Below are positions 32,350 to 43,820 of a stretch of 64,000 nt of DNA, one piece after another; the stretch's first letter is position 1, and every line of letters begins with the position of its first letter. The notes below the pieces were generated by a model. It worked only from the letters and a program-made list of their open reading frames with translations, was not told the DNA's origin and searched no databases. This DNA is from Arachnopeziza araneosa. Lineage: Eukaryota; Ascomycota; Leotiomycetes; Helotiales; Arachnopezizaceae. Position numbers and translations under genes: made by a program. The DNA lies in contig QYAI01000023.1 in the NCBI GenBank assembly GCA_003988855.1, positions 221,365-285,364 of the forward strand. Reading direction: 5' to 3'.

Positions 32350-33459
32350 CTAACGTCTGCTGTCCTTCTTAGAGCTCGAACTCATGCGGAGGAAACGAGT
32401 ACGGAGCCACATGACGAATGTGGTCCAGGCCGAATGGGTCTTTTGCTTTGCCGTACCCGTTCGCCTTGGGGCAACATACTCTTCTGGAAGTGGGGTGACG
32501 GCGCGAGCAGATCCATACTCGCGACCAAATCCATCGCCCTTTTCTTGCATTGTGGGATCGGATTTGGAGCGTTTGGAACGGGTGGCATCGCTGGCGGAGG
32601 ATCGTCGGTGGGAACGTTCAATCTGCTTAGCTTCTTTCTGCTGCCGTTTCTCAAGAGCTTTGATCTCCTCTCGTGCCGCCTTCTCCTCCTTGACAAGTTC
32701 CTTCTCGTGAAACTTGCGACGAGCTTCGTGGATGGTTTCGACGCGAGCATGGCTGTCGACCTCAGATCGAGAGCGGATGCGGAAGCCTTTGTCAATAGAA
32801 GTGCGGATCGCAGAGGTGGGAGACATGGTGTCAGTGGGCGAAGAGAGTTCGTGGGCGAGGAGAAGGTTGCTATGAGTGTGGTTGTGGAGGGAGGTGTGCG
32901 AGGTGGAGAGGGCCAGTCGCGACCCGGACGCTTGCTTGGTCTGGATACGCAGAGGTTGAGTAATGACAGGTGAGGATGATGCAGCGGTCAGAGACGGTGC
33001 GCGATGGTTTGATAGGGTTGATGGCGAGCGGACTTGAAAATTGTGATGTTGTAGAGGGTCTTCATCTTCCGTCAAGGCCGGACTCACGGCGGGTTCGCTC
33101 TCGCGCAGTGAATTTTGATATGATGAGGCCGCTAACGGAGGAGTATAGGGTCGCGGAGTCTGCTGGAACGGATGCACAAATGATCCAGCTCGCTGCCCAC
33201 TCCCGCCCGTCGCGGTAGAAAATTGAGAAGTGCCACTGGTCGACCGCGTGTGATATGCTCGCCTTCCTGGCACGAATGCCACATCGTGGGATGAGCGAGA
33301 TGCCATTCCCAGGCCATAGTCGTATATCCCCAAACCGTCCTCGTCCGCCGCCGGACGATCGAGATCCAAGGAATTCTTCTCGCTCTGCGCCAGCTTCCTC
33401 AGTATCGGCTTGACCTTGGTGCGCGATTTCGACCGCTCGCCTGCGGTATAGCTCGTCAT
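32350..33459 (-). CDS. Disordered coiled-coil protein of unknown function
   Basis: The protein is 369 aa from the ATG at 33459 (MTSYTAGERSKSRTKVK); the longer frame begins only with GTG. It is rich in Ser, Arg and Pro. A motif SFVHPFQQTPRPYTPP occurs in the first half. A charged coiled coil (HEKELVKEEKAAREEIKALEKRQ, read in two parts) lies around residues 255-285. A basic Ser/Lys-rich C-terminus with a short hydrophobic patch (AWTTFVMWLRTRFLRM) could bind membrane. I recognise no named family. It may be a cytoskeletal or cell-cortex adaptor, which is only a guess. Confidence 0.7.
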   Translation of the reverse strand: MTSYTAGERSKSRTKVKPILRKLAQSEKNSLDLDRPAADEDGLGIYDYGLGMASRSSHDVAFVPGRRAYHTRSTSGTSQFSTATGGSGQRAGSFVHPFQQTPRPYTPPLAASSYQNSLRESEPAVSPALTEDEDPLQHHNFQVRSPSTLSNHRAPSLTAASSSPVITQPLRIQTKQASGSRLALSTSHTSLHNHTHSNLLLAHELSSPTDTMSPTSAIRTSIDKGFRIRSRSEVDSHARVETIHEARRKFHEKELVKEEKAAREEIKALEKRQQKEAKQIERSHRRSSASDATRSKRSKSDPTMQEKGDGFGREYGSARAVTPLPEEYVAPRRTGTAKQKTHSAWTTFVMWLRTRFLRMSSSSKKDSRR

Positions 33460-36400
33460 GTTGGTGTCAAGTCGAGGCTTCTCCACGACCCCGTCTGGTG
33501 TCACCGCAAGTCATGAACTGGGCATCACTGCTCGGCGGATGTCCCGGACGACGAACCCACTGATACCAGAGAGCGCAATTAAGCGGATGGCACCGTCGTC
33601 GACCTTCTGCGTCGTCGTGGTGAAGGAAGAGAAGGAATCCGGAAGGATTGCAGGCTTTAGAGGTCGTTGGAAGAGGCGCTGCAATCAACAACAATCAGCC
33701 TCAGCATGCCTGGGCGGTCGTCTTCCTATCAGGCTCTCCCCACTGGCTGCGCGCTCAAAGGGGCCGAGACTCCCGACCCCTCTCCATTGTCAGCAACAAT
33801 TGGTGGCGACCCCGGCCGGCGCTCTGTTCGTCACGAGCGGAAAGTTTCATCTTCACAGCACACAGAGTGGGCGCGTTTGAGAATGGCCGTGGTTGGGAAT
33901 GGGGAGCGGATGAGGGTGAGGAGGGAGGAGGGAGGTGGGCATCAAGCAGATTGTTTATGTTCCTGACCCTGACACAATTTGCTGCTCTGAACTACCTAAT
34001 AGGCTCCGTACGGGGCTGATGGTCAAGGTGGCATGGCCCTCATGATGGTTGGTGTTTCCAGCATGGGACCGCTTGCTGGTGTGTGGAGCTGGCTTCATCT
34101 CCTCTGCCAGTGACTGGTGGACCTTGAATTCAGCAAAAACACACAACTGTAAGAGGGGGAGACGGCCACAGAACGGAGACGGGAATCAGATCCGACCCGT
34201 TGTCAACATGGAAAGATCTTTTGTCCTACCTAGATGCTCCCACGGCATTCTGACAGGTCACGATGATCTGACGAAGTCATCGAGATTGAAACGACCTCGT
34301 ACGATATACATGGAACGACGGGTACATGACCTCCTAATGAGCTACTGCTTCCTGCCACCTTTCCTAGACACTTATCTGACCGTTATTGACATTTCCCGGA
34401 TGGAAACAGCGGTAAGGACAGTGAAGATCGCTGTAAATGTCTGTAGATGAGTGATTTTTTCATGTCAACCGGAGAGTTTTCCCATGCATCTGCAACTTTG
34501 TTTTGGTTGCGGTTGAGCAACCTTGAATCCAGTACCATAGATACCCAGTGTACGGTAATGATTCCACAACGTTGTATCAGGACATGTCGGCTCGTCTGCA
34601 GTCGGAAGTCCACTGCCTGAAGAGCACTGCCTGAAGAGAATGTCGCCAGAATCTTGACCGCATGGAGGTGGAAAAATGTAGTGCCGAGCATTGCTCAATC
34701 GGTTCATCCTCACTTCATCAGCCTGTTGCATGGCTTCCTTCAATTCCTTTCACATCTCTTCCATGCAGGCAGATTGACCAACATCAAGATCTGCTGCAAG
34801 CTGAGAATAAAATGTCTCAGATGATGAGCAAAGACACGGTCTGCTCCGGCAGGTTCCAAAGACTGCAATCCGGGCTCGGGACGACCTTCTCCAGCCCGAA
34901 TTTATCAAACTCAATCTGGCAAATTCCTTGAAACATGAATACTTGAGGTTAGCAGATTACATCATTATGTATAGTCTTCCATATTCAGCTTAAGATAAGC
35001 CAAGGCGTGGAGAATTTGACTTTATGTCTTCAGAAATCGCTCAGAAGGCTTGACCGGTAAACACACGGGACAGAGCAACGCCATGAAGTGACGCCAGAAG
35101 ACCGTGCCGAATGTCGAAACTCAGCCCGAAGCTACCACAGAACGGACGCTCCCCACGATTCCTAAAAAGATCACTTGCATACAGCCGTGCGTCCGCTGAA
35201 CCAACACTCGTTGGCAATAGATTATTCGCGCCAGGAAGATTTGAGGCTATTTTCCGGTCTGGGTTACCCGAGATCACAAGCTAGGATCAAATGGGATCAG
35301 ATAGGAATATGACAATATCATGTACAACGAGACGGAAGAGGTACTTGGATTCTGGAAGCTCCTGTAGTGGACACGGACTCGGCAGAGACTCGCAGGCGTT
35401 CCGGGAATATCCAATTGCATCGGCAGCGTTGCAAGTAGGTACGGTACGTGGTCTCGCCAGTCTGGAAGAACGTGGTGATGATGCCACCGCATATCAGTCC
35501 GAAGTTGGGACGTATCGACGGCCAACCAGAACGTGGGAGAAACTTGTCCTTGTCAATAATGAGACAGCATTTTTACCTTTCTCTTCCGTATTCGCATCTT
35601 GATCTCGCTCATGGCGGGAATAAGGTTACAGACTATTCACGGTTTAGTCCCACAGTGGTGAGTTAGCCACAGTGAGACGGCATTGAGATCAGCGGTACAC
35701 TGCAGGTCCTTGAACTTTCGTGAGCCGCTGTATATTTATCTACCTATGAACTTTCAGGTGGTGCCAAAGGAAAGTACGGAGAGCGAAAGTATCTTCGTAC
35801 AGTGGGGTTGGAGCCCGAATCGAGGCGTTGCTGGCAGTGGCTTCACAAAGATACGCACCCACCACATGGCGTCCAAGGCGCTGTGCCGCCTCCCACTTCC
35901 CTCCCCCATCTGAGCAGAGGCTCGAATGGCTTGCAGTGGTCCGAGAGGTATCTTTTCTTCTGATAGCCTTGCTGGAGGGACCAAGTGTCCCCCTTCGTTT
36001 GGATGGAAGAAGTGGTTCATGTACCCTCATGTACATTGATGTCGCATTGCCGTGATCCTCATTCTACCCAGTCACAGCTCATTAGGGGAAGCACTTCCTG
36101 CTTCCGTACCAAGATCCAGAGCGAATGGAGGAGCCAGGCTGTGGATTTAGGCCGTTGGAGGACGGTCCTTCCCGTCATACCCTACAGGTGAAGAGACACA
36201 GACGCCAGGATCCACGCCCAGAGGCTTGTCCTTGCCCAGTCCGGACTCTGGCGGCAACTGTTTGCAATTCTGTTAATAATCTTTCGGCGGCGTGTGCCTT
36301 TTAGGACAGCAAAGAACGGCCGATAACAGGAAATGAAACCGACGAACGGAGAAATCCCTTTGCGTGTCTTATTTCTCCACCAGGTATATTCTAAAATTGG

Positions 36401-37620
36401 GCACGAATTGTGTAATGGTCCAGATTAAAACCCGGCCGCTCTCTTCCTCAGTGTTAGTGATCTCGTCAGCTGCTAACCCCGCCCAGTCAGATGTCAAGAG
36501 GAAGCTTGAATTCTGGCAGAGGCCAAGCTCAGCCCATCCAAGTGACATGATTAACCACGGCGGCAACAGCGTGAAGACCATCGCTTCTGGGTTTGAAACT
36601 AGCGGGTCTTGGGAAGGAGAAGGTCGTTTTCGGTATCTAAATCTCACAAAAATAAGCACCATCGCACCCTCGTCGGGAGGTAAAACTAGATCAATGATGG
36701 TGTCTGTTTCGAGTACCTCGCATGGCAAATTTACTCGCCGCTTGCATCTTTTCTGCACCTCATCCGTCACCTTGCTTTGTAGATGAATCAGTGGCTCGGC
36801 GTTGGAGCACTGGATCCCGAGCTGCCTTGGACATTGAATGGAGAATACTGCGCTTTTGGGAAAGTCATTTGGGTGCATCCATGATATCAGAGTTATAGCT
36901 CAGCATCCTCGTCCTAGGTACCATGAATTGCGAGAAGGCGATTCTGCAGCGAAGCTCGAACCTTGAGGTCCTGCTGATATGCTTGCGTCTCTAATTTGCC
37001 AATTCAAAGCTATTCCATGCGGATCTCATGGTCCAGGAGGCGGGCAGCCATGATATGGGGAAAGTGATAGAGAGAGAGCCCGAAAAGTGACTGAATTTCG
37101 AGAATTGACCTTTTGTCACATTGTCGGGACCACACGGTTCTTGAAAGGGGTCGACCAGTGCGAAATGCCCCTCATCTGTACACCATCTTCTGAGTCTTCC
37201 CTGAGTTGGGCTATCCTGGCCGCAGTCAGCCAGGAAAGCCATCTGCAAGACCGGTGTCTCGTTCTATTTGGCAGCTGCATGCCATCGAGGCTGGCTTCTT
37301 CAGTGGCGCTTCGCTTGCGAACCTGCAGGTGCAGGCCCAGCGCCTTTGTGTCTCGGGCATGCGGGCCTCTCACTGGACGCGGCGCTGGATGAACGAGTGT
37401 CAGGTCAGCATCTCGACGCTACGATCGATGGACATACTAGCAGAGGTAAAAGTGTTGGAGTGGAGCAAGCAGCAGGCAGGCAGGCAGGCACCGGAAGACC
37501 AAAACGTCTCGTTGCAGGTGCAGCAGAGAGATGAGGAGTGGAAGTTGGCCAGCTGCTGCTACCAGCAAATTGTCGTCTGCACCAAGGAACGGTGACTGGG
37601 GCGACGGCATTACTTGCTTG

Positions 37621-37683
37621 CAGCAGCAGCAGCAGCAGCAGCTGCTGCTGCTGCTACTGCTGCTACTGCTGCTGTTGGTGCTG
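37621..37683. repeat. CAG run meeting CTG run
   Basis: About seven CAG units followed immediately by CTG/CTA units through GCTGCTGTTG form a palindromic trinucleotide tract able to fold as a hairpin. It is not in a supported gene. Confidence 0.8.
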
Positions 37684-37963
37684 CGAGTGTTGTGGGACAT
37701 GGGTGCATAACGTCAGTATTCAGGCTGTGGATGTCGAACAGGAGCTTCTGTAGATGCCGGAATACAACCAACGCAAGCGATCTCCAGTGTGTGTCCTGGC
37801 GACAAGTGGGAACTTCTGGGTCAGGTCAGGGTCCATCGTGGCGCCCGTAGGCAGTTGCTTGCTGCTGCTCCTGCGAACCCGACCACCGTAGGTACGACCA
37901 AGCCAGCCCCCAGCCAGAGCGTGTGGCCACGACGACCGCACACGCTGCACTGTTCCCTCGTTT

Positions 37964-38130
37964 CCTCTCTCTCTCCCTCTCCCTCTCTCTCCCTCAACTG
38001 CTATCAACACTATCCCCCAACCTGCATATCGACCACCACCCAGCAGCACGCCTTCTCATCCCCCTCCCTCCCACACACACACGCACAACACGCACACACG
38101 CACACACACACACACACCCCCCCCTCATCC
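37964..38130. repeat. CT-rich and CA-rich low-complexity tracts
   Basis: TCTCTCTCCCTC runs at 37964-37996. ACACACAC / ACGCACAC repeats at about 38074-38118 end in a short C run. Such pyrimidine tracts are common in fungal promoters. Confidence 0.75.
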
Positions 38131-38535
38131 CGCACCTGGGAAAGTGTGGCGCTGGCTAGTATTCTCAACGCGGGCATTTATTATTCAATCTCTTTTCTCG
38201 CGCGGCTTTTCACCACCTACCCAGCCCAGCGCCTGTTGTCCTCGCTCTGCTCCACTCCCCATCTCGATCCCTGGTCCTCTCTGCTAGCAGCTTCTGACTA
38301 CTACGTTGGCTGCGTCCCATGGAAAAATATGACCGATCAGGTTCGCGTCCGCGACTCACTAGACGCTGGTCGCCATGGGTGCCCTCTATAGACTGTCTGG
38401 ATGCCGTGCCCATCCTCGTGGCTGATCTATATATGAACCTCCCCATCTTGCAGATGACAACGGCGACACTCGTCCACGGTGATATATGAAGGGCACCTGG
38501 AGCTGGTACTGTATATTTATCAATTGATTTCGCAT

Positions 38536-38554
38536 CCCCCCCCCCCCCCCCCCC
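38536..38554 (+). repeat. Poly-C homopolymer
   Basis: Nineteen consecutive C residues. The exact length is likely to vary or be mis-assembled. Confidence 0.85.
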
Positions 38555-38801
38555 GGAGCACAATGGTCTTGGGTTGATCTTTGATCTCTGTTGTCCTTCG
38601 TTGTCCTTGAATAATATTTCTTGCGGCCGCAGAACCTCATTGTTGCTTTGATTGACCACCCACCACCACCACCACCACGGCACCACTTTGGGAGAGGTCG
38701 GGACTCGACTTGGCGTTACTTGTGAGAATTGATTGATTCATCTTGGTTTGGGTTGTACGGCTGGATCTCGTGAATGTCAATTGACCATCTTGCCAATCTC
38801 C

Positions 38802-38819
38802 AAAAAAAAAAAAAAAAAA
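38802..38819 (+). repeat. Poly-A homopolymer
   Basis: Eighteen consecutive A residues about 475 bp upstream of the GT2 start codon. Confidence 0.85.
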
Positions 38820-39293
38820 CTCCCGAGGAAGACGCAACTGCAGCCCACTTCCGCCGGCAATCCAAGGGACGCCGCTGCCACCAGAGGCTGAGACTCTCAG
38901 CATTCACCCTTTTTCTCAGACTCAGCTCTGCCATCATTCCAAGCCGTATTGGGCTTTCTTTTGCAACATCTCGGCACCAAAACACATCCACAGTCACCCT
39001 CCCAAGCCACAACCGCTGCCCCAGCCCGTACCCCTCTGCACTTCTGCACCGGACTCGATCCCATCACATGGTCCAGTTCAGCATATAATCTCGCCATCTC
39101 AACCTTTTCTTGACCTTCTCAAGAAACCTACACATGATCACCAATTCCTAAACCGCACCTTCACCTTTGTCCGAGAACCTGCCTCCACAACTCGGCCATC
39201 TCACCACCATTACCACCCGGCGTAACCACCGCATAAGTAGTAGATATCCATCTATCTATCCCTAGAAAACTTTCCCGTGTTATCTTTAGCAAA

Positions 39294-41030
39294 ATGCTTG
39301 CCCTCTTGTGGTCCCTGACCAGCTGGCAGCTTGCCTGGTTGGTCCTTTGGTATGTCTCGGATACCTGCCTTCTTCAACACTCTTGCTTTTTCCAAACATG
39401 GCATGCAGCCAATGTCTCCCAGCTTCCTGCATCTTCACTACCGTCACTTTCAAAAGCTAACCAAACTTGCACAGGCTCCATCGGTATGTCCGCCTCCTCG
39501 TCAACTGCGGCAGCCACTGGCTATACAAGACCATTCCCATTCCTTCGAAGCCCTCATATACCAATAAAGATGTTACTGTCATTATTCCAACCATCCACAA
39601 TAACTTTGAAGAGTTGAAGGAGTCGATACAAAGTATATTAGCATGCAATCCTTTCGAGCTTCTGCTAGTCACAACTGGGAGCAAATACGAGAAGCTGGTC
39701 AGCTTTGCGAAGTCTTTGGAAGCTTCCAACATTCGCACATTCCAAGTTTCAATTGCCAACAAGCGTATTCAAGTCTGCGAAGCTATTCCCAAAGTCAAGA
39801 CTGACATCATTATTATGGCTGATGACGATGTCACGTGGCCCAAAACCATCATCCCCTGGCTTTTGGCACCTTTCGAGGACCCTGAAATGGGGGGTGTTGG
39901 GCCGAACCAAAGAGTCAAGAGAATTAGATCTGGCCCTCTCTCGGTATTGATATATAATTGGCTGGGCGCAGCGTATATCGAGCGCCGCAACTTCGAAATC
40001 TCTGCGACCCATGGTATAGATGGCGGAACTTCTTGCATGTCTGGACGTACTTGTGCCTTTAGAGCCGAGATTTTACAGAGCCCATTATTTCTGGAAGGCT
40101 TCAAGACTGAACGGTGGGGTCGGTATCAGCTTAATGCAGACGATGATAATTTCGTGACTCGGTGGTTGGTCTCTAATCATTGGAAGACATGGATTCAGTA
40201 CAACAAAGAAACCGAGATTGAGACAACCTTGGAGAATAATATCAAGTTTCTTTACCAGTGTTCGCGTTGGGCCCGCAGCAATTGGCGTAGCAACTACACT
40301 TCGTTGTTTACCGAACGCCACGTCTGGAAGTAAGTGCCGCAGGAGAGTTAGGAGTGACTTCTGCTAACGAACTACTATAGGCAACAGCCTTGGTCATCCT
40401 ATGCTTTGCATATTGCATCCTTCACATCGTTGTCATTCGCCTTCGATCCTCTGATTATTTTTTTGACATGCCAGGCCGCGAAGGACTTCCCAGGCGACGG
40501 GCTGAAAAATGCTCTGATTGCTCAATTAGTCTTCATGGCTTGGACCAAGGTCATCAAACTAGTTGGTTTGTTCGTGCGTGAGCCTATGGATGTGGTTTTC
40601 TTACCTGTGTCGGTCCTCTTTGGATATTTCCACGGCTGGATCAAGCTTTACGCGCTAGCCACTCTTCGCATTGTAAGTAACGCGTACCGCATCTTCAACT
40701 CCCCATGTGCTAATATCTATAATCTAGACTTCTTGGGGTAGTCGCGAAGACGGTGATACCAACGATAACGAGCGTATGAGTCCTCGCGCTCGACGAAGTG
40801 AATCAATCACGCTTCCTCGTGGTAATCACCCTAGCCTTATTCGATACAAGGACGAGAAGAATTTCTCCTGTTCATCGGAGAAATCTGCCAATTCGGAGTG
40901 TGAGGAAGATGGATGGTCGGAAAGTGATTTGGACGCTGCTTCTGACGACTCTTACGACGTGAATGAAACCAATCCCAACTCGATGATGAATTCGATGGTA
41001 TTGGAGCCTCTGGATGCTAGTGCAGCATAA
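39294..41030 (+). CDS. Family 2 glycosyltransferase, hyaluronan-synthase-like fungal GT2
   Basis: Four exons: 39294-39349, 39475-40329, 40381-40672 and 40728-41030, with introns of 125, 51 and 55 nt. All phases fit and give 501 aa. After one N-terminal membrane segment comes the processive GT2 core: VTVIIPTIHNN (strand 1), MADDDVTWP (D-x-D-type UDP-sugar and metal site, residues 134-139), GGTSCMSGRT, LNADDDNFVTRW (catalytic Asp, 240-243) and QCSRW (Q-x-x-R-W, 280-284). Further membrane helices follow in exon 3 and an acidic cytosolic tail in exon 4. Fungal homologues make an unidentified surface polysaccharide, and in wheat and other pathogens this GT2 is needed for hyphal growth on solid surfaces. 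It is intact, in a wide non-coding landscape. Confidence 0.92.
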
Positions 41031-42132
41031 ATCCACGAGTCTCCTCGGGAACCAACATTTCTTAATTTTTTTTTTATCAACGCAACGACTTTATGAATTA
41101 TGAAAAAGGGATCATTCTACACGCTGGACTATGCTAGCAGCTGTCGGCATAGAATCTCACATGTTCAGTCTTTCTCAGAAGACTGAATCTCGTCCTGATT
41201 GGTTGGCATTTGACGGCGTCTGTTCCTGGCATGTGCTATAGCGTTCAGCATTGCTTTATTTTGGCGAACCGTGGGATCCGGGATTCTCTGGCCGACAGTA
41301 TAAAATACCCTGGGGGGGGGGGTTTTTTTTTTCCGGGTGGATATGGGCGGATGGAAAATTCTTTTGGTTGTCCTACTTTACTCCTCTCTTCTTCTCCGGA
41401 AGAGTGTAATCTCTGGGCGGCAAGATTGATTTTAAAACGTTGTGCGGGACAGTGGTGGGAAAAGTAGCGCAGATTCATATTTCTCTTCTACAAAAAAGGC
41501 ACGCGGCCAGGTTTATGGGCATCAGTTTCTTTAGGTTCACCATGTTAGATGAGAGGTTCCTTGGGATAGATAGCCTAATTTATGAGATGCGTGGACTGGT
41601 ACATTCTCCCTCTCAACATTCCGGCGGAACGCCGACGATGTTTTCCCCTTGTGAATGACAAGCTGTCACGGATGGTCGTTGCTCCATATCAGCGAAGCAG
41701 CGAAGCAGCGAAGCAGCACGTAGGGAGCAGCGGTCCTTGGGCAGAGCATAGCAGGCTCGACAGATATAAAAAAACGTGGCCAGCAGCCCCCACCGTGGCA
41801 CGGCGCCGAAACTTCAACCCCACCAGGCGCCCAGCCCCCGAATCTCGATTCCCATCCTCGCCCGCCTCGGACTCCACAGGGCGCTACTGCGCTGCACCTC
41901 GATGCACCTGCCTGCTGCACCTGTGCTCGCCTGCTAGCGCATGCACGTCAGTCCGCGGAGGGAGTGGTGCACGCACGCACGCAAGCAAGCAAGCACACAG
42001 ACGGGGCCGGGGGGGGTGGAGGGGACACACACACACACTCAGCGAAGAGAGGGAGGGAGAGGAGATGATGTATGTATGTATGTGTGGATGTGTGGATGGA
42101 TGGAGGGTACGGAGGTATGTACGGAGCGTGAA

Positions 42133-42162
42133 GTGTGTGTGTATGTGTGTGTGTGTGTGTGT
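42133..42162 (+). repeat. TG dinucleotide repeat
   Basis: A run of TG units interrupted once by TATG. Confidence 0.85.
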
Positions 42163-42470
42163 CGCGCCCGGTGCTGACTGATTAAGACTAGGTACTCGTA
42201 ACCGACGTGAAGGAATCCCGAGGCATGTACCGGCTGGAAGGGCGAGGGCGATCTGGTGGCATGGCTGACGTGCCTGCTGCTGCTGCTGCCGAGAGGGGAG
42301 ATTGGGAATTGGATGGGTGCGCGGTCGTGGTGTGTTTTTTTTAGGGGTTGGAGTTTACATCTAGGGAGCTTGCTTCGGGGTGTTGTTGGCGAGCTACAGG
42401 CGGGGTGGGGGAGCTGGAGTTGGGCTGGGCTGAGGGAGATGGGGTGCTAGAGCTGGGCTGGGCTGGGACA

Positions 42471-42517
42471 GGCGCTGGAGAAGGCGCTGGAGAAGGCGCT
42501 GGAGAAGGCGCTGGAGA
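42471..42517 (+). repeat. 12-bp tandem repeat GGCGCTGGAGAA
   Basis: Four near-identical copies in a row. Confidence 0.85.
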
Positions 42518-43023
42518 CAGAGAGACAGAGACAGATAGGGACAAGACGGCGACAGACAGAGACGAGAAGAGAGAGACATGGGGAGGACCTGGGGGTGGAA
42601 AGAGAGTGGATGAGGGGGAGCGACGCCCTGGGGAGGGGAGGGGGTTTAGCCGGGCCGAAGGGACGAGGGCAAGAGGGAAGGCGCCGGCGAGGCATTCCGA
42701 GGCTGTCACTGTCGTGCTGACACGCTGACTCCGCTGCCCTGGGTCTCTTCTCCTTTTCACGTGGAAGGGGCCGAGAGAGGGGGACGATGGACGATGGACG
42801 ATGGACGATAGAGGAAGACTCACGAGCGAGATCTAGACAGCGTGGTAGCACAACGCCTATGTCGATTTCCTCTGCCCCTCCCCGACACGGGCTGGGCGGG
42901 TATTGTTGCAATGGGCATGGTGGGGTCGATTCATGACGACATCGAAGTGTGTCGTTGCCCTCGCTCCGTCAGATGGGGTGTCCCTCGTGCCCGGCACGAG
43001 GTGAGCGCAGCTGTGTAACGGGA

Positions 43024-43820
43024 CTATTCTGGCAGCGAGGTGAGGGTGAGAGTGAGGGGAGAAGAGCGGGATGTGGATGGGATTTGAGTTCTGGTGGGGA
43101 GAGGGAGTGAGGTGGGAGGCATGAGGTGAGGTACGAGGCATGAGGTGAGGTACGAGGCATGAGGTATGAGGTATGAGGTCATGGTAAAGAGACGGGGTGA
43201 GGTATGAGGTATGAGGTCATGGTAAAGAGACGGGGTGAGGCATGAGATGTGAGTGAGGCACAAGGTATGAAGTCATGATGAAGTAAGTGAGTGAGTGAGG
43301 TGAGGTATGGGCTGTCAGGTGTGAGGTATGGCTATCGAGTATAGGTATGGGCTATCAAGTATGAGTATCCGGAGTGAGATGTGAGGCATAGGCATAAGGT
43401 ATGATTACCCGGTATGAGCATAAAATATGAGATGTGAGTGAGGCATAAGGTATGATTACCCGGTATGAGTATAAAATATGAGATGTGAGTGAGGCACAAG
43501 GTATGAAGTCATGGTGAAGAGACTGAGTGAGTGAGTGAGTGAGTGAGTGAGTGAGTGAGTGAGTGAGTGAGTGAGTGAGTGAGTGAGTGAGTGAGTGAGT
43601 GAGGTGTGAGTGAGTGAGTGAGTGAGTGAGTGAATGAGTGAGTGAGTGAGGTATGAGACGTAAGTGTGAGCTGAGGTATGAGATGTGACTGTGAGCAGAT
43701 GTGGCTGTGAGCTGAGGTATGAGATGTGAGGTAGGACTATCAGGTATGAGGCATAGGCATAAGGTATGAGGCATAGGCATAAGGTATGGGTATAAAGTAC
43801 GAGATGTGAGGCTTGAGGCA
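43024..43820 (+). repeat. GTGA microsatellite within a degenerate GGTATGAGG-type satellite
   Basis: Imperfect GAGGTATGAG / GAGGCATAAGG units fill about 0.8 kb. A longer motif containing ATTACCCGGTATGAG is repeated at about 43400 and 43453. A nearly pure GTGA array runs from about 43524 to 43650. Confidence 0.85.

Larger units (their letters stand above)
33460..39293. other. 5.8-kb gene-poor region upstream of the GT2 gene
   Basis: I find no gene I can support. Overlapping short frames on all strands lack domains. The first few hundred bp hold the promoter of the minus-strand gene. The last 1.5 kb are the promoter or long leader of the GT2 gene, with CT-rich, CA-rich, poly-C and poly-A tracts. 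Long non-coding transcripts or a decayed repeat are possible. Confidence 0.5.

Noticed and set aside
36369..36878. 169-codon minus-strand ORF
   Set aside because: Overlaps other open frames, no recognisable motif and no splice or start context.
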